Under the pieces are notes generated by a model. It was given only the letters and a program-made list of their open reading frames with translations. It did not search any database and had not been told where the DNA came from. Below are positions 41,488 through 50,849 of a stretch of 64,000 nucleotides of DNA, piece by piece (position 1 is the first letter of the stretch; each line of letters begins with the position of its first letter). This DNA comes from Sutcliffiella horikoshii (GTDB lineage: Bacteria > Bacillota > Bacilli > Bacillales > Bacillaceae_I): positions 248,001 to 312,000 of the forward strand of contig NZ_VTEV01000001.1 of NCBI RefSeq assembly GCF_008180725.1, in the 5' to 3' direction. Both the position numbers and the translations under genes were made by a program.

Positions 41488-41757
41488 CTAACTCACATAC
41501 CTGTGAATATTATTGAAAATTTCCAATGCATAGGAAAGCATGTTGGACAGCATCCACGGACCAAAAACAACCAATCCCACCAATACCGCTACAATTTTAG
41601 GTATAAAAGCTAGCGTCTGCTCTTGGATTTGGGTAGTTGCTTGAAAAATACTTACAATCAAGCCCACGACTAAAGCCAGTATCAGAAGAGGGGCGCTAAT
41701 TAATAGAATCGTATATACTCCCCGCTCTGCCATAGATATTACAAATTCCGGGCTCAT
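41488..41757 (-). CDS. fliQ: Flagellar export gate protein FliQ
   Basis: The 89-residue protein has two membrane helices and the family core VGLIVSIFQATTQIQEQTL (about 31-49). It is one of the small channel subunits around FliP and FliR. GAGGTG lies 5 nt before the ATG, and fliP ends 13 bp upstream. Confidence 0.97.
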   Translation of the reverse strand: MSPEFVISMAERGVYTILLISAPLLILALVVGLIVSIFQATTQIQEQTLAFIPKIVAVLVGLVVFGPWMLSNMLSYALEIFNNIHRYVS

Positions 41758-41770
41758 TTCTACACCTCAT

Positions 41771-42436
41771 TCAAAATGTTTGCAATAAAGATTTAACAAT
41801 TAAATACCAACCATCAACAAGGACGAATAGTAAAATTTTAAACGGCAATGAAATCATAACTGGAGGCAACATCATCATCCCCATACTCATCAAAACACTT
41901 GCAACAACCATGTCGATAACAAGGAAGGGAATAAATATCATAAAGCCGATTTGAAAGGCGGTTTTCAATTCACTGATGGCAAACGCCGGAACTAGAACGG
42001 TAAGAGGTATATCTTCAATGCTTTCTGGTCTTTCCATTCCTGCATAATCGATAAATAGTGCCAAGTCCTTTTGTCTTGTATGTTTGCTCATAAATTCCTT
42101 TAATGGAATGCTCGCTTTTTCATATGCCTCATCAAGCGTAATTTCTTCGTTGAAAAGAGGCTGAAGTGCCTGATCATTCACTTGTGAAAATGTTGGTGCC
42201 ATAATAAAAAACGTCAAAAATAAAGCTAGGCCAATTAAGACTTGGTTTGGCGGCATCGATTGGGTTGCAAGGGATGTACGGACAAACGATAATACAATGA
42301 TGATTCTAGTAAAACTCGTCATCAGAATAAGTATCGCCGGCGCCAATGAGAAAACTGTCAGTAATAATAAAAGTTGCACGGATGTGGAGACAGTCGACGC
42401 TTCATTTCCACTAAATAGTTCCATGAATTCCGTCAT
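41771..42436 (-). CDS. fliP: Flagellar export gate protein FliP
   Basis: The 221-residue protein forms the core of the export channel. It shows the conserved [20 protein letters not shown] block (in two parts, about 37-56), [15 protein letters not shown] and the C-terminal SMGMMMLPP. Its start overlaps the fliZ stop as ATGA, with AGGAG 8 nt ahead. Confidence 0.98.
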   Translation of the reverse strand: MTEFMELFSGNEASTVSTSVQLLLLLTVFSLAPAILILMTSFTRIIIVLSFVRTSLATQSMPPNQVLIGLALFLTFFIMAPTFSQVNDQALQPLFNEEITLDEAYEKASIPLKEFMSKHTRQKDLALFIDYAGMERPESIEDIPLTVLVPAFAISELKTAFQIGFMIFIPFLVIDMVVASVLMSMGMMMLPPVMISLPFKILLFVLVDGWYLIVKSLLQTF

Positions 42437-43089
42437 TGTCCATACTCCTTCTTATCATCCATTTCCGTCAACTTCGTTTTCCGGTCTTTAGATAATTGCC
42501 CTAATTGATCTTGTAAAAGTGATGAAAAACTTGATTTACTTTTAGTTTTCTTCATACTTTTAAGCTTCTCCACCAAACTTGATAGCCTATCTGTATTGAT
42601 TGCGAGATTCTCTGAGCGGTCACGATAGGACTGAATCAGTTGTTCACGTTCTTGTTCATCTGTAATTTCTTTTAAAAGATTAATGGAGTCTCCAACCCCG
42701 ACAACCAACACACTGTTTCCTACTTTTACAAGTTGAAGAGATTTGTTGTTTCCGAGGTTTGTCCCACCAATATTTTCAACCGAACGACCACTATCTAACT
42801 TATTTCTGTTATTGATTAGTTTCAAAGCTCCGTAGAGCAATGCCAATACAAATAACAGGGCGAAAATCATTTGGATAAAATCAAAAAAAGAAACAGATGG
42901 CGGCTTTTGCTCCAAAATATCCTTATCACCTTCAGAAGGAGTGTTTCGTTCTCCTTCTGTTTGATCCGTTTTTGGTTCTTCGTATTGGTTTTTCACACTG
43001 TTCTCCAGACCATTCGCAAAGCCTGTCATCGGCAGTGAAAATAGAAACACCATAACTAGTAAACTACGTAAAATCTTGTTGGCATACAA
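42433..43089 (-). CDS. fliZ: Flagellar export assembly protein FliZ/FliO
   Basis: FliZ is the Bacillus counterpart of FliO, which helps assemble the FliP ring. A signal peptide (ending around TGFANG), an extracytoplasmic charged stretch, one membrane helix (about 70-90) and a cytoplasmic C-terminal domain are visible. A GTG at 43098 would overlap the AGAGGTG binding site; a TTG at 43089 lies 6 nt after it, so I chose that start (218 residues). cheY ends just upstream. Confidence 0.92.
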   Translation of the reverse strand: MYANKILRSLLVMVFLFSLPMTGFANGLENSVKNQYEEPKTDQTEGERNTPSEGDKDILEQKPPSVSFFDFIQMIFALLFVLALLYGALKLINNRNKLDSGRSVENIGGTNLGNNKSLQLVKVGNSVLVVGVGDSINLLKEITDEQEREQLIQSYRDRSENLAINTDRLSSLVEKLKSMKKTKSKSSFSSLLQDQLGQLSKDRKTKLTEMDDKKEYGQ

Positions 43090-43100
43090 AACAGACACCT

Positions 43101-43463
43101 CTAGGAAAGAGTTTTGTGGATAGCTTCAATCACTCGATCCGCTTGGAAAGGTTTTACGATGAAGTCTTTCGCACCCGCCTGGATTGCATCAATGACCATT
43201 GCTTGTTGCCCCATTGCAGAACACATGATGACTTTTGCATTCGGATTGATTGCTTTAATTTCCTTAAGTGCAGTGATTCCATCCATTTCCGGCATAGTGA
43301 TATCCATTGTAACCAAGTCTGGGTGGTGTTCTTTGTATTTTTCCACAGCTTGCACTCCATCAGCCGCTTCACCTACAACATCATAGCCATTTTTCGTCAG
43401 GATATCCTTTATCATCATTCTCATAAATGCTGCATCATCAACTATTAAAATTCTTTTACTCAT
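43101..43463 (-). CDS. cheY: Chemotaxis response regulator CheY
   Basis: The 120-residue single-domain receiver carries phosphate from CheA to the FliM/FliY switch. The phosphorylation site is D54 (VTMDITMPEMDG), with the acidic pair D9-D10 and a conserved lysine in FIVKPF. AGGAGG lies 7 nt before the ATG. It lies between fliY, a CheY-P phosphatase, and fliZ. Confidence 0.98.
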   Translation of the reverse strand: MSKRILIVDDAAFMRMMIKDILTKNGYDVVGEAADGVQAVEKYKEHHPDLVTMDITMPEMDGITALKEIKAINPNAKVIMCSAMGQQAMVIDAIQAGAKDFIVKPFQADRVIEAIHKTLS

Positions 43464-43481
43464 GTTATTTCCTCCTTGGTT

Positions 43482-44714
43482 CTATCGAAGTTTTCTGATT
43501 CTATCTGTTTGACTTACAATATCTGTTACTCTTACTCCAAAACTTTCATCTATCACGACCACTTCACCTTGAGCGATGAGTTTATTATTGACAAGGATAT
43601 CCACCGGTTCCCCTGCAAGCTTATCCAGTTCAATAATGGAGCCTGTTGACAATTCAAGGATGTCTTTGACAGAACGCTTTGTTCTTCCTAATTCCACCGT
43701 AACCTGAAGAGGTATATCTAACAGCATATTTAAGTTATTTGGTTCAGACTCCTCCACAGCTGTGGTCTCAAAACTCGTGAAGACTGCGGGTTGCACATTA
43801 ACTGCTGGCTGCGGTCTTGGTGCTGGATTGCTAGTTCTTTCATGCCCACCTGCATATGCATGTTCTCTTTGTGGAGTTTCAGCGACGTAGTGCTCATTCT
43901 CTTTATGATAATAATCTCCAGTAGTAGACGTTTCTGATTGATTACTCTGTTCATAGGAGGTTACGCTCGCTTGATTTGTCAATGTTTCTGTTTCTTGTTT
44001 AACTTGTGAAGATTGATTCGTGTCATCATCACGGTGTAACAGCTCTTCAACTAACTTTTTTGCAAAAGGGTAAGGAAGTATTTGCATAATGGATGAATCA
44101 ATTAATTTGCCGATCTTTATGGAAAATGCCACTTTGATTAATAGTTCATCCTCTGGCATCTCCTCAGTTCCATCTCCTGCTTTAAAATCAATTAACATGA
44201 CAGATGGTGGTGATATGTCAATCTTTTTTGCGAACACTGTCGACATCGAAGTAGCAGCAGACCCCATCATTTGATTCATCGCTTCATGAACGGCACTCAG
44301 ATGAATTTCATCAAATTCGCTTTGAGGGCTTTCACCTGTTCCTCCAAGCATTAAATCTGCGATGATAGCAGCATCGCTTTGTTCGACTACCAGTATATTA
44401 GAACCTGAAAAGCCCTCTGTATAACTCACTCTTATGGCTACATAAGGGTCGGGGAATTCACTTTCCAACCTGCTTTTTTCTACCAGCGAGACCTTAGGGG
44501 TTGTTATTTGGACTTTTTGATTTAATAAAGTAGATAAAGCGGTTGCCGAACTGCCAAATGATATATTTCCAATTTCACCAAGCGCATCCTGTTCCATTGT
44601 AGATAGATATTCTTCAATATTAAGATCAACAAAGAGGGGTTCTTCATTGTTGTTATCTGTTCCTCGAAGCAACGCATCTATCTCATCTTGAGATAACATT
44701 CCATCACTCATCAT
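43482..44714 (-). CDS. fliY: Flagellar switch protein and CheY-P phosphatase FliY
   Basis: FliY replaces FliN in the Bacillus switch and dephosphorylates CheY-P. The 410-residue protein has an N-terminal SQDEIDALL motif that binds CheY, a CheC-like domain (about 35-215, with LGEIGNISFGSSATAL), a linker (about 225-315) rich in Gln, Ser, Thr and Pro, and a C-terminal FliN/SpoA domain (about 325-410). The linker makes it longer than the B. subtilis 378. AAGGAGGG lies 8 nt before the first ATG, which overlaps the end of fliM. Confidence 0.97.
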   Translation of the reverse strand: MMSDGMLSQDEIDALLRGTDNNNEEPLFVDLNIEEYLSTMEQDALGEIGNISFGSSATALSTLLNQKVQITTPKVSLVEKSRLESEFPDPYVAIRVSYTEGFSGSNILVVEQSDAAIIADLMLGGTGESPQSEFDEIHLSAVHEAMNQMMGSAATSMSTVFAKKIDISPPSVMLIDFKAGDGTEEMPEDELLIKVAFSIKIGKLIDSSIMQILPYPFAKKLVEELLHRDDDTNQSSQVKQETETLTNQASVTSYEQSNQSETSTTGDYYHKENEHYVAETPQREHAYAGGHERTSNPAPRPQPAVNVQPAVFTSFETTAVEESEPNNLNMLLDIPLQVTVELGRTKRSVKDILELSTGSIIELDKLAGEPVDILVNNKLIAQGEVVVIDESFGVRVTDIVSQTDRIRKLR

Positions 44715-45702
44715 CCTCGTATCCCTCCTTGATTTTTTCTAATATTTGTACGGCCATGTTTTTCTTCACCTGACCGACCTGTGCATAAAAACTAGGTTTA
44801 TTGTCCACTTTTACAATAATTGGCTCATCAATTTTCTGTTGTAGTGGGAGTACATCGCCAATGGTTATATTCAATAAATCAGAAAATGATATTTCTGATT
44901 TCCCCAATTCAGTCGTTACCGTTAATGATGTTGCCCTGATTGCTTTTTCGAGAGTTGCTATCTCGTGATCTTGTCTCACTTTATTTTTTTCTTCCATCCA
45001 ATAGTGAGCAGATAATTTCGGGATAACCGGTTCCAAAACGACATGTGGAATGCAGATATTAATCATGCCGGTTACTTCACCGATGGTTATATTCATGGAT
45101 ATGACAATTACCGTTTCATTCGGAGAAACTAATTGCAAAAACTGTGGGTTCACTTCTAGATCCGACAGAAACGGCTGAATATCGGCAACTGTATCCCAGG
45201 CCTCTCCGAAATTCTCAATGGCTCCCTCAAAAAGGGTGGTCATAAGTCTTGTTTCTATTTCTGTCAAACTGTCCACTTTGTTAACGCCTGTCCCTTTTCC
45301 ACCAAGTTGCCTGTCAAGCATTGCATAGGCGATGGTTGGGTTTATTTCAAGGACTACCCTTCCTTCAAGTGGAGCTACTTCAAATACATTCAGAATCGTC
45401 ATTTTAGGAATCGAACGAATGAACTCTTCATAAGGGAGTTGATCAACAGATGCAACACTTATTTGTATGTAAGTTCGAAGTTGTGCAGAAAAATAGGTCG
45501 TTAATAATCGAGCAAAGTTTTCATGTATTCTGGTTAAATTACGTATTTGATCTTTGGAAAAACGAAGTGCCCTTTTAAAGTCATAAACTTTAACCCTTTT
45601 CTCCTGATTTTCCTTTTTAAGCTCCTCGGCGTTCATTTCCCCTGTTGATAAGGCTGAAAGAAGCGCATCGATTTCACTTTGCGACATCACTTCTGTCGAC
45701 AT
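44704..45702 (-). CDS. fliM: Flagellar motor switch protein FliM
   Basis: FliM forms the middle of the C-ring and binds CheY-P through its N-terminal SQSEIDALLSAL motif. A middle CheC-like domain (about 45-225) and a C-terminal SpoA domain (about 255-325) follow. At 332 residues it has the B. subtilis length. AGGAGGTGA lies before the ATG. It overlaps fliY by 11 bp. Confidence 0.98.
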   Translation of the reverse strand: MSTEVMSQSEIDALLSALSTGEMNAEELKKENQEKRVKVYDFKRALRFSKDQIRNLTRIHENFARLLTTYFSAQLRTYIQISVASVDQLPYEEFIRSIPKMTILNVFEVAPLEGRVVLEINPTIAYAMLDRQLGGKGTGVNKVDSLTEIETRLMTTLFEGAIENFGEAWDTVADIQPFLSDLEVNPQFLQLVSPNETVIVISMNITIGEVTGMINICIPHVVLEPVIPKLSAHYWMEEKNKVRQDHEIATLEKAIRATSLTVTTELGKSEISFSDLLNITIGDVLPLQQKIDEPIIVKVDNKPSFYAQVGQVKKNMAVQILEKIKEGYEDDE

Positions 45703-45738
45703 ATCATCACCTCCTAGTTTACATAGTTCTCTTGGTGA

Positions 45739-46170
45739 TTAATTTTGAAGGAGAAAGGAGGTGATATAGACTTTCACGATTTCTCCGTCCTGCATCACTT
45801 CATTTAATTTCAGTTGAATTTCCTCTTCCAATTGAGTCAGACCTTTTCCACCTTCAAAATCTGAAGCAGTCTTATTGGCAATCTCGTGTATCACGATGTT
45901 TTGTACCTGGAAATCTCTTTTTAATAGTTCTTCCGTTGCTTTTTTACTATCCGTTTGGACTTTCATTTTCAAACGTACATACCCGCCGCTTTGTAAATTT
46001 GTTGTTATTTCATCAAAATCAACGGAGTATTTAATGATTTCATCAATGGTGGGTTCTTCTGTTGATTTATCCGCATAAAATTTATCCACTGTAACGAGTG
46101 CAACTACTCCAATAAGTGATATACCAAGAAGGATAATGATCATGATATTAAGTAATTTATTGCGAAACAT
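45739..46170 (-). CDS. fliL: Flagellar basal body protein FliL
   Basis: FliL is a single-pass membrane protein near the stator ring. The 143-residue product has a membrane helix at about 7-27 and an extracytoplasmic domain. The open frame extends upstream, but GGAGGG lies 8 nt before ATG 46170 (MFRNKLLNIM), and this gives the family length. It overlaps swrD by 14 bp. Confidence 0.95.
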   Translation of the reverse strand: MFRNKLLNIMIIILLGISLIGVVALVTVDKFYADKSTEEPTIDEIIKYSVDFDEITTNLQSGGYVRLKMKVQTDSKKATEELLKRDFQVQNIVIHEIANKTASDFEGGKGLTQLEEEIQLKLNEVMQDGEIVKVYITSFLLQN

Positions 46171-46375
46171 CTTTTTTACCCTCCAAATGTGTTCCATGAT
46201 GCATGTGAGCATAGAACTCCTTGCAACACAGAATCACTTCTTCCATTCTCTCTTTTACAATCACTTTTTTACCGTTATTTAAGGTAATTATTGTATCTGG
46301 TGTTTCTTCAACCTGTTCAATCAACCAAACATTGACCGCAAATGGACGACCATTCAGTTTAGTTAGCTTTATCAT
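46157..46375 (-). CDS. swrD: Swarming motility protein SwrD (FlbD family)
   Basis: The 72-residue protein matches the FlbD/SwrD family (MIKLTKLNGRPFAVN, then DTIITLNNGKKVIVKE). In B. subtilis SwrD increases flagellar power. There is no Shine-Dalgarno directly before the ATG; instead a 9-bp hairpin ends 7 nt upstream, and an AGGGGG sequence lies on its far side. The start is supported by conserved N-terminal sequence. Confidence 0.95.
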   Translation of the reverse strand: MIKLTKLNGRPFAVNVWLIEQVEETPDTIITLNNGKKVIVKERMEEVILCCKEFYAHMHHGTHLEGKKDVSQ

Positions 46376-46382
46376 ATCTATC

Positions 46383-46407
46383 GGGCTAAGTAGGAATAAC
46401 TTAGCCC
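46383..46407 (-). promoter_or_regulatory. Hairpin between flgE and swrD at the swrD start
   Basis: GGGCTAAGT pairs perfectly with ACTTAGCCC around a 7-nt loop. It begins 8 nt after the flgE stop and ends 7 nt before the swrD ATG. AGGGGG (46415-46410) lies just upstream of the stem, so folding would bring that site to about 9 nt from the ATG. No U tract follows, so it is not a terminator. Confidence 0.65.
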
Positions 46408-46415
46408 TTCCCCCT

Positions 46416-47897
46416 TTATCGCTTCAGGTTGACAAGCTCTTGAAGTATTTCATCTGATGTCGTGATGATTCTCGTGTTCGCTTGGAACCCTCTTTGAGCT
46501 GTAATCATCTCTGTGAATTCTTCGGATAAATCGACATTTGACATTTCGAGCGTCCCGGAAATAATAGCTGCAGCCCCATTGTCACCAGGTCTGAACATTT
46601 CTTCAAGTTGAATTCCGTCACCGTTTTTATCCATTGTCCCTGAGTTGTTTGATTGCTGAAATAGGTTTTCCCCGATTCTTTCTAATCCAGCATCATTTGG
46701 GAATTTCGCTAACATTAACTGGCCAGCAACTTTTAAGTCTCCGAATTGATCGATAAAATTCACTTTTCCATCACCGGAAATACTGAAGCTTCGTGCATTA
46801 GGCGGGATTTGAATCAGTCCAGGACTGCCGCTTAACGAATCTGTCCATGTAGGTTGCTGGATCATTTCCGCTTTAGCGATGAAATTCTCGAAAGTCTTGA
46901 AAGCTGTGTCAAGACTGGTTTTTACAGACTGTGCATAGCTTACAAGGTTCGATAGGTCATTGATATTGGCTGTTGCCCCATTAGGAATTGGAATGGTCGG
47001 ATCCTGGACAACCGGGTCAATCATTCTGTATGCTATTTCGCCAGTTGCACCTATGAAACTATCAATTCCATTGTTCATGTTTTGAGCTGAAATTGTAAAT
47101 GCGTCTCTTTGACCTTCATAGATATCGGTATTGAAATCATTGAATTGGGTTGCTGCATTATCCCTAGCGGTTTCTGCTGCTGCAGCCGCTGCAGCCAATT
47201 GAGGGTCATTACCACCGGATTCCAAATTCGCTTTTTCAGCATCTTCAAAAGTTCGTTGTGCTTCAAGGAACTTCATAGCAAGGTCAAGGTATTTGTTCGT
47301 ATCATTTCTGAAGTCTCTGTATTCGTCGAAGAAAATCTCACCAGAATTTAATGCAGCGTTGGAAGCAGCCATGATCTGGTCATTTGGGATTCTTTTCTCC
47401 CCTGTTTCTCCAATCATGTACATACCGTTAGCGTTAACGATGTAGCCATTATTATCAAGGTAGAAGTTACCTGACCTTGTATAGTTCATAGCAACAGCAT
47501 TGTTAATCGCCCCACCTAAGATTTTGTTGTCACCATAGGCGGTGTCACTATCCACATTCACTCTTGTCACGTCTGCAATGGAAGCTACTGCGAAGAATCC
47601 ATCACCTGATAAGGCTAAATCTAGTGGTCGTGCAGTGGTTTGAAGGGACCCTTGAGTTTGGATAGTATCTATTGTACTGATCATGGATCCTAAACCGATT
47701 TGCTTTGCATTAACTCCACCTTTACCTGCCGCGGGGCCACTTGCACCTGATAATTGTTGCACCATCATCTCTTGAAAAGTGGCTCTTCCTTTTTTAAACC
47801 CATACGTATTGACATTTGCGATGTTGTTTCCAATCACATCTAGTTTAGTTTGAAAGTTTCTAAGTGCTCCGATACTTGAATACATGGAACGTAGCAT
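46416..47897 (-). CDS. flgE: Flagellar hook protein FlgE, with large central insertion
   Basis: The 493-residue protein forms the hook. Both ends match Bacillus FlgE closely (LDVIGNNIANVNTYGFKKGR at 19-38; EFTEMITAQRGFQANT near the C-terminus), but the B. subtilis protein has only 264 residues. The extra part lies at about residues 163-360 and would be in the exposed variable domain. It includes a helical, probably coiled stretch with seven consecutive alanines (235-241). AAGGGGGA lies before the ATG. It follows flgD after about 40 bp. Confidence 0.97.
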   Translation of the reverse strand: MLRSMYSSIGALRNFQTKLDVIGNNIANVNTYGFKKGRATFQEMMVQQLSGASGPAAGKGGVNAKQIGLGSMISTIDTIQTQGSLQTTARPLDLALSGDGFFAVASIADVTRVNVDSDTAYGDNKILGGAINNAVAMNYTRSGNFYLDNNGYIVNANGMYMIGETGEKRIPNDQIMAASNAALNSGEIFFDEYRDFRNDTNKYLDLAMKFLEAQRTFEDAEKANLESGGNDPQLAAAAAAAETARDNAATQFNDFNTDIYEGQRDAFTISAQNMNNGIDSFIGATGEIAYRMIDPVVQDPTIPIPNGATANINDLSNLVSYAQSVKTSLDTAFKTFENFIAKAEMIQQPTWTDSLSGSPGLIQIPPNARSFSISGDGKVNFIDQFGDLKVAGQLMLAKFPNDAGLERIGENLFQQSNNSGTMDKNGDGIQLEEMFRPGDNGAAAIISGTLEMSNVDLSEEFTEMITAQRGFQANTRIITTSDEILQELVNLKR

Positions 47898-47938
47898 ATT
47901 TTTTCCCCCTTATTTTGCTTTCTCTTCTTCCAATATCT

Positions 47939-48592
47939 TTATTGTGTTATTTGTTGGATGGCTTCTAGTGGTATCTTTTTATCTGACAAGCGCTCATCAG
48001 TGACAGTGAGATGGATTTTTCCATCCTTTGTTAGAACAGAGTTTACCAAGACATTTTCATAGGATTCTTCCCATAAGCTGATGGTAACCTTTTTACCTAT
48101 TAGATGACTTGCTGATAATAGAGAAGCGTTTCCACTTTGAGAAACTTCTCCAGACTGATTCACCTTTGTGATTTGCTCTACGGTGATCTGACTTCCATCG
48201 TCCATAATTAATCTGGCTTTTCCATCTTGCATGGAGATACTTGTGACCGTGCCGTTCTTCATTTCGACATATGGTTCGTCTTCCACCATATATGTGTGCT
48301 GCCATGTAAGCTCTGAGCCTAGATACTGTTGCAAGGAGAGTACGTTCATTTTATTCTGGGTGTCTATAAAACCTTCCATGCTCTTGTTTAAGTTCGCCAT
48401 TTGTTCAAGGGATGAGAAGTTTGCCATCTGGGCAATAAATTCTCTGTCTTCCATAGGATTTAACGGATCTTGATTTTGTAATTGGGCAATAAGTAGCCGA
48501 AGAAAATCGTCTTTTCCCATCACATTGTTTTGTTTGGTTGATTCCACCGGACGGTTCTGAATGTAAAGATCAGATGAAATGGTATTTGTCAT
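47939..48592 (-). CDS. flgD: Flagellar hook cap protein FlgD
   Basis: FlgD caps the growing hook. The N-terminal signature [25 protein letters not shown] (in parts, about 25-49) and [14 protein letters not shown] are clear. At 217 residues it is longer than the B. subtilis protein (about 140) because of an added C-terminal domain of about 80 residues rich in beta structure ([15 protein letters not shown]). Its start overlaps the fliK stop as ATGA. Confidence 0.96.
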   Translation of the reverse strand: MTNTISSDLYIQNRPVESTKQNNVMGKDDFLRLLIAQLQNQDPLNPMEDREFIAQMANFSSLEQMANLNKSMEGFIDTQNKMNVLSLQQYLGSELTWQHTYMVEDEPYVEMKNGTVTSISMQDGKARLIMDDGSQITVEQITKVNQSGEVSQSGNASLLSASHLIGKKVTISLWEESYENVLVNSVLTKDGKIHLTVTDERLSDKKIPLEAIQQITQ

Positions 48593-49794
48593 GTTCTCTC
48601 ACCTTCAGGAATTTTTATTTCTAACTCTTCTAATAGCACATCTTCAAAAGATTGATTGGAATCGTCTTGTTGCTTGTCTTGCTTATAAGATTGCTTCTGT
48701 TGGGCATTTTCTTCATTTGATCCTTTATGATGTTGAGTTAGTTTTTGATCTTGATCTAAAAACACGACTTCAATCTTGTCCATACTCGTATTCGTTTGAG
48801 CAAGAGTTTGTTTTAAATTGGTCATTCCACTTTCAAGTAGCGAAGCAGCAGACTTGGAATGGACAATTAGCTTTGTGACTAAGCCGTTCTGGGTTTCCTG
48901 CAATTTAATATGTAATGTTCCAAGATGCTCCGGGGCCAACCTTATAGTCATGGACTGGTTACCGTTTACTAGTTTTGTCGTTGTTTTAGACAAAATACCT
49001 TCTAACTTTTGCATCAACTGTTCACGTGCAACCTCATTTGTTGTTGTATCTACGACCCATTGAATGGTTGTCTGTTTTGGTTGTTGCAACAAGTTCATCG
49101 TAACGGGACCGTTTTGTAGAAACGTTTCATTATTAGGCACGAAAGCTGTTCTTGTAGTAGGCGAATCAGATGTGGATGGTTGTAGGGCTTGGTGCGTTCC
49201 CTTAATCACCTGTTCTACCTTACCCAATTTGGAGTCTATTGCCTTTAAAAGATCCCTTACGTTTGACTGTTCTTTTGTAGTTATTGGTAAATCAGTCTTT
49301 TCATCAACTGACATCATATAGCTTTTAATAAACATCATCACTCTTTCTGAAACTTGAGTGAATGGTTGTATCAACTGTTTATCTACTTTCCCTTGAATAT
49401 TATCTTCTTGATTGGCCAAGAGTGACATCATTGCCATCACATCTTCTAGTAGATGGAAGTATTCTTTTGGAAGTTCTTTTGTATCAGCTGTATCTGATTC
49501 CATATTTCGCCATTCTTGAAGTTCATTTAGCAACGCAAGCTGCAATGTCAGAGTTTCATCCATTTCTTTAATCAATTTCTCGATGGTGGCATTTTCATCC
49601 TCAACCATGTCACTAATAGGCTTTGAAAGTGACAACATCGTGGAAAGGAAACTTTCAGACAAAATAAAACGGAAACTGTCCGATGTGTTTTCGGTAAGTT
49701 GCTCTGATTTTTTCACTCCGTCGTTTATCATTTTATTGCTTGATCCGACAGAAGCAGAAGCTACACCTGTTACAAAAAAATTCACTTCTTTCAT
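48589..49794 (-). CDS. fliK: Flagellar hook-length control protein FliK
   Basis: The 401-residue secreted ruler sets hook length and triggers the FlhB switch. The N-terminal part is variable; the C-terminal domain holds [18 protein letters not shown] (about 284-301), as in the family. The C-terminus is rich in Gln, Lys and Asp. AAAGGA lies directly before the ATG with no spacer, so a GTG 9 nt downstream (49785) is a real alternative start. It lies between ylxF and flgD. Confidence 0.93.
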   Translation of the reverse strand: MKEVNFFVTGVASASVGSSNKMINDGVKKSEQLTENTSDSFRFILSESFLSTMLSLSKPISDMVEDENATIEKLIKEMDETLTLQLALLNELQEWRNMESDTADTKELPKEYFHLLEDVMAMMSLLANQEDNIQGKVDKQLIQPFTQVSERVMMFIKSYMMSVDEKTDLPITTKEQSNVRDLLKAIDSKLGKVEQVIKGTHQALQPSTSDSPTTRTAFVPNNETFLQNGPVTMNLLQQPKQTTIQWVVDTTTNEVAREQLMQKLEGILSKTTTKLVNGNQSMTIRLAPEHLGTLHIKLQETQNGLVTKLIVHSKSAASLLESGMTNLKQTLAQTNTSMDKIEVVFLDQDQKLTQHHKGSNEENAQQKQSYKQDKQQDDSNQSFEDVLLEELEIKIPEGERT

Positions 49795-49808
49795 TCCTTT
49801 CTAAATAC

Positions 49809-50384
49809 CTATTCATTATCGGCTAGTAGTTCCGTAAATCTTGCTGCCTGTTGTGGTTCCAGTTGTCCTAATATGGAAGATGTTTTCGATGTGCTTAATT
49901 CATTTAAAATTAGGAGTGCCATATCTTCATCCAGTTCCATCATGATTTGAGCAGCTTTTTTCGTAGACATACCTTCATATAGCTTTGCCAGCTCTTTGGT
50001 TGAAGACTTTATTTCTTGTTGTTGTTTCTCTAAATCTACTATTCTACTATTCGCTTCTTCAAGATTTGCAATAAGCTTTGTAATCTCTCTCTCCTTTTCA
50101 CTAACTTGCCTTTCTAAGAGAATGATTTCCTGAGAGGATTTTTGACTATCTTTTGGTTGTGATGAAGACACTTCTTTTTCCTCTTTCTTTTCTTCTGTTG
50201 TAGTCACCTTTTCATTAGCTGGGAGAAAAGACTGGGCAACTTCAAATATGTTCTTGCCCTCATATGTCAGATAGCCTAGTACAATGACCAGAGTAAAAAG
50301 AAGTGGAATGATAAACAAGTATAAAAGCTTCTGCAGAAACGAATATTTTTCTTCTACTTCTTCTGTTTGTTTTTCTTTTTTCAT
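49809..50384 (-). CDS. ylxF: YlxF/MotE-like flagellar protein
   Basis: The 191-residue protein has one membrane helix (about 17-37), a coiled-coil stalk (about 85-135) and a C-terminal domain like the MgtE N-terminal domain (YEGMSTKKAAQIMMELD, then ILGQLEPQQAARF). This is the layout of YlxF and of MotE, a periplasmic stator chaperone in other bacteria; the role in Bacillus is not certain. It lies between fliJ and fliK. Confidence 0.92.
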   Translation of the reverse strand: MKKEKQTEEVEEKYSFLQKLLYLFIIPLLFTLVIVLGYLTYEGKNIFEVAQSFLPANEKVTTTEEKKEEKEVSSSQPKDSQKSSQEIILLERQVSEKEREITKLIANLEEANSRIVDLEKQQQEIKSSTKELAKLYEGMSTKKAAQIMMELDEDMALLILNELSTSKTSSILGQLEPQQAARFTELLADNE

Positions 50385-50390
50385 CGTTTT

Positions 50391-50840
50391 TCACCTATTC
50401 GTGTGTTGCGAATATTGAAGAATGGAGAGTTCGTCTATAAATGTTGCCTCCACTTTAAGATCATTTTGCTTCCAATAAAGTTTTTCTTTATTATCCAACA
50501 CTTCATATTTTTTACATTCTACTGATTGTTCTTTTAGTTTTTCTTCCTTTAGATTCATGAACGCTCTAGCGTGGCTTACTTTTTTTTGTTGGTGAAGCAA
50601 GTTTTTTTCCAAGTTGCCAATGAAAAATTGTTGCTGTTTAAGGGTTTCTATTGGTATTCCGCTTTGAAGGCTAACTTGGAGTGATTCATCTAATTGCTCT
50701 TTTTTCTTTAAAAGTTCGTATAAGGCTTGCCCTTCTGTTTCAAACTGTGATATTGCACTTTGATACTCTGAACTCGCCTGATCTTTCTCGGCTTTTTTCA
50801 CTACCAACAGTTTCTCTAAACGTCCTTTTCTAACAGACAT
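50391..50840 (-). CDS. fliJ: Flagellar export protein FliJ
   Basis: FliJ is the central coiled-coil stalk of the export ATPase. The 149-residue product is almost entirely charged alpha helix, with heptad-like patterns. ATG 50840 (MSVRKGRLEKLL) has AGGTGG 6 nt ahead; a GTG 9 nt upstream overlaps that site and is less likely. It follows the FliI gene directly, as expected for its partner. Confidence 0.94.
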   Translation of the reverse strand: MSVRKGRLEKLLVVKKAEKDQASSEYQSAISQFETEGQALYELLKKKEQLDESLQVSLQSGIPIETLKQQQFFIGNLEKNLLHQQKKVSHARAFMNLKEEKLKEQSVECKKYEVLDNKEKLYWKQNDLKVEATFIDELSILQYSQHTNR

Positions 50841-50849
50841 GCCTACCAC

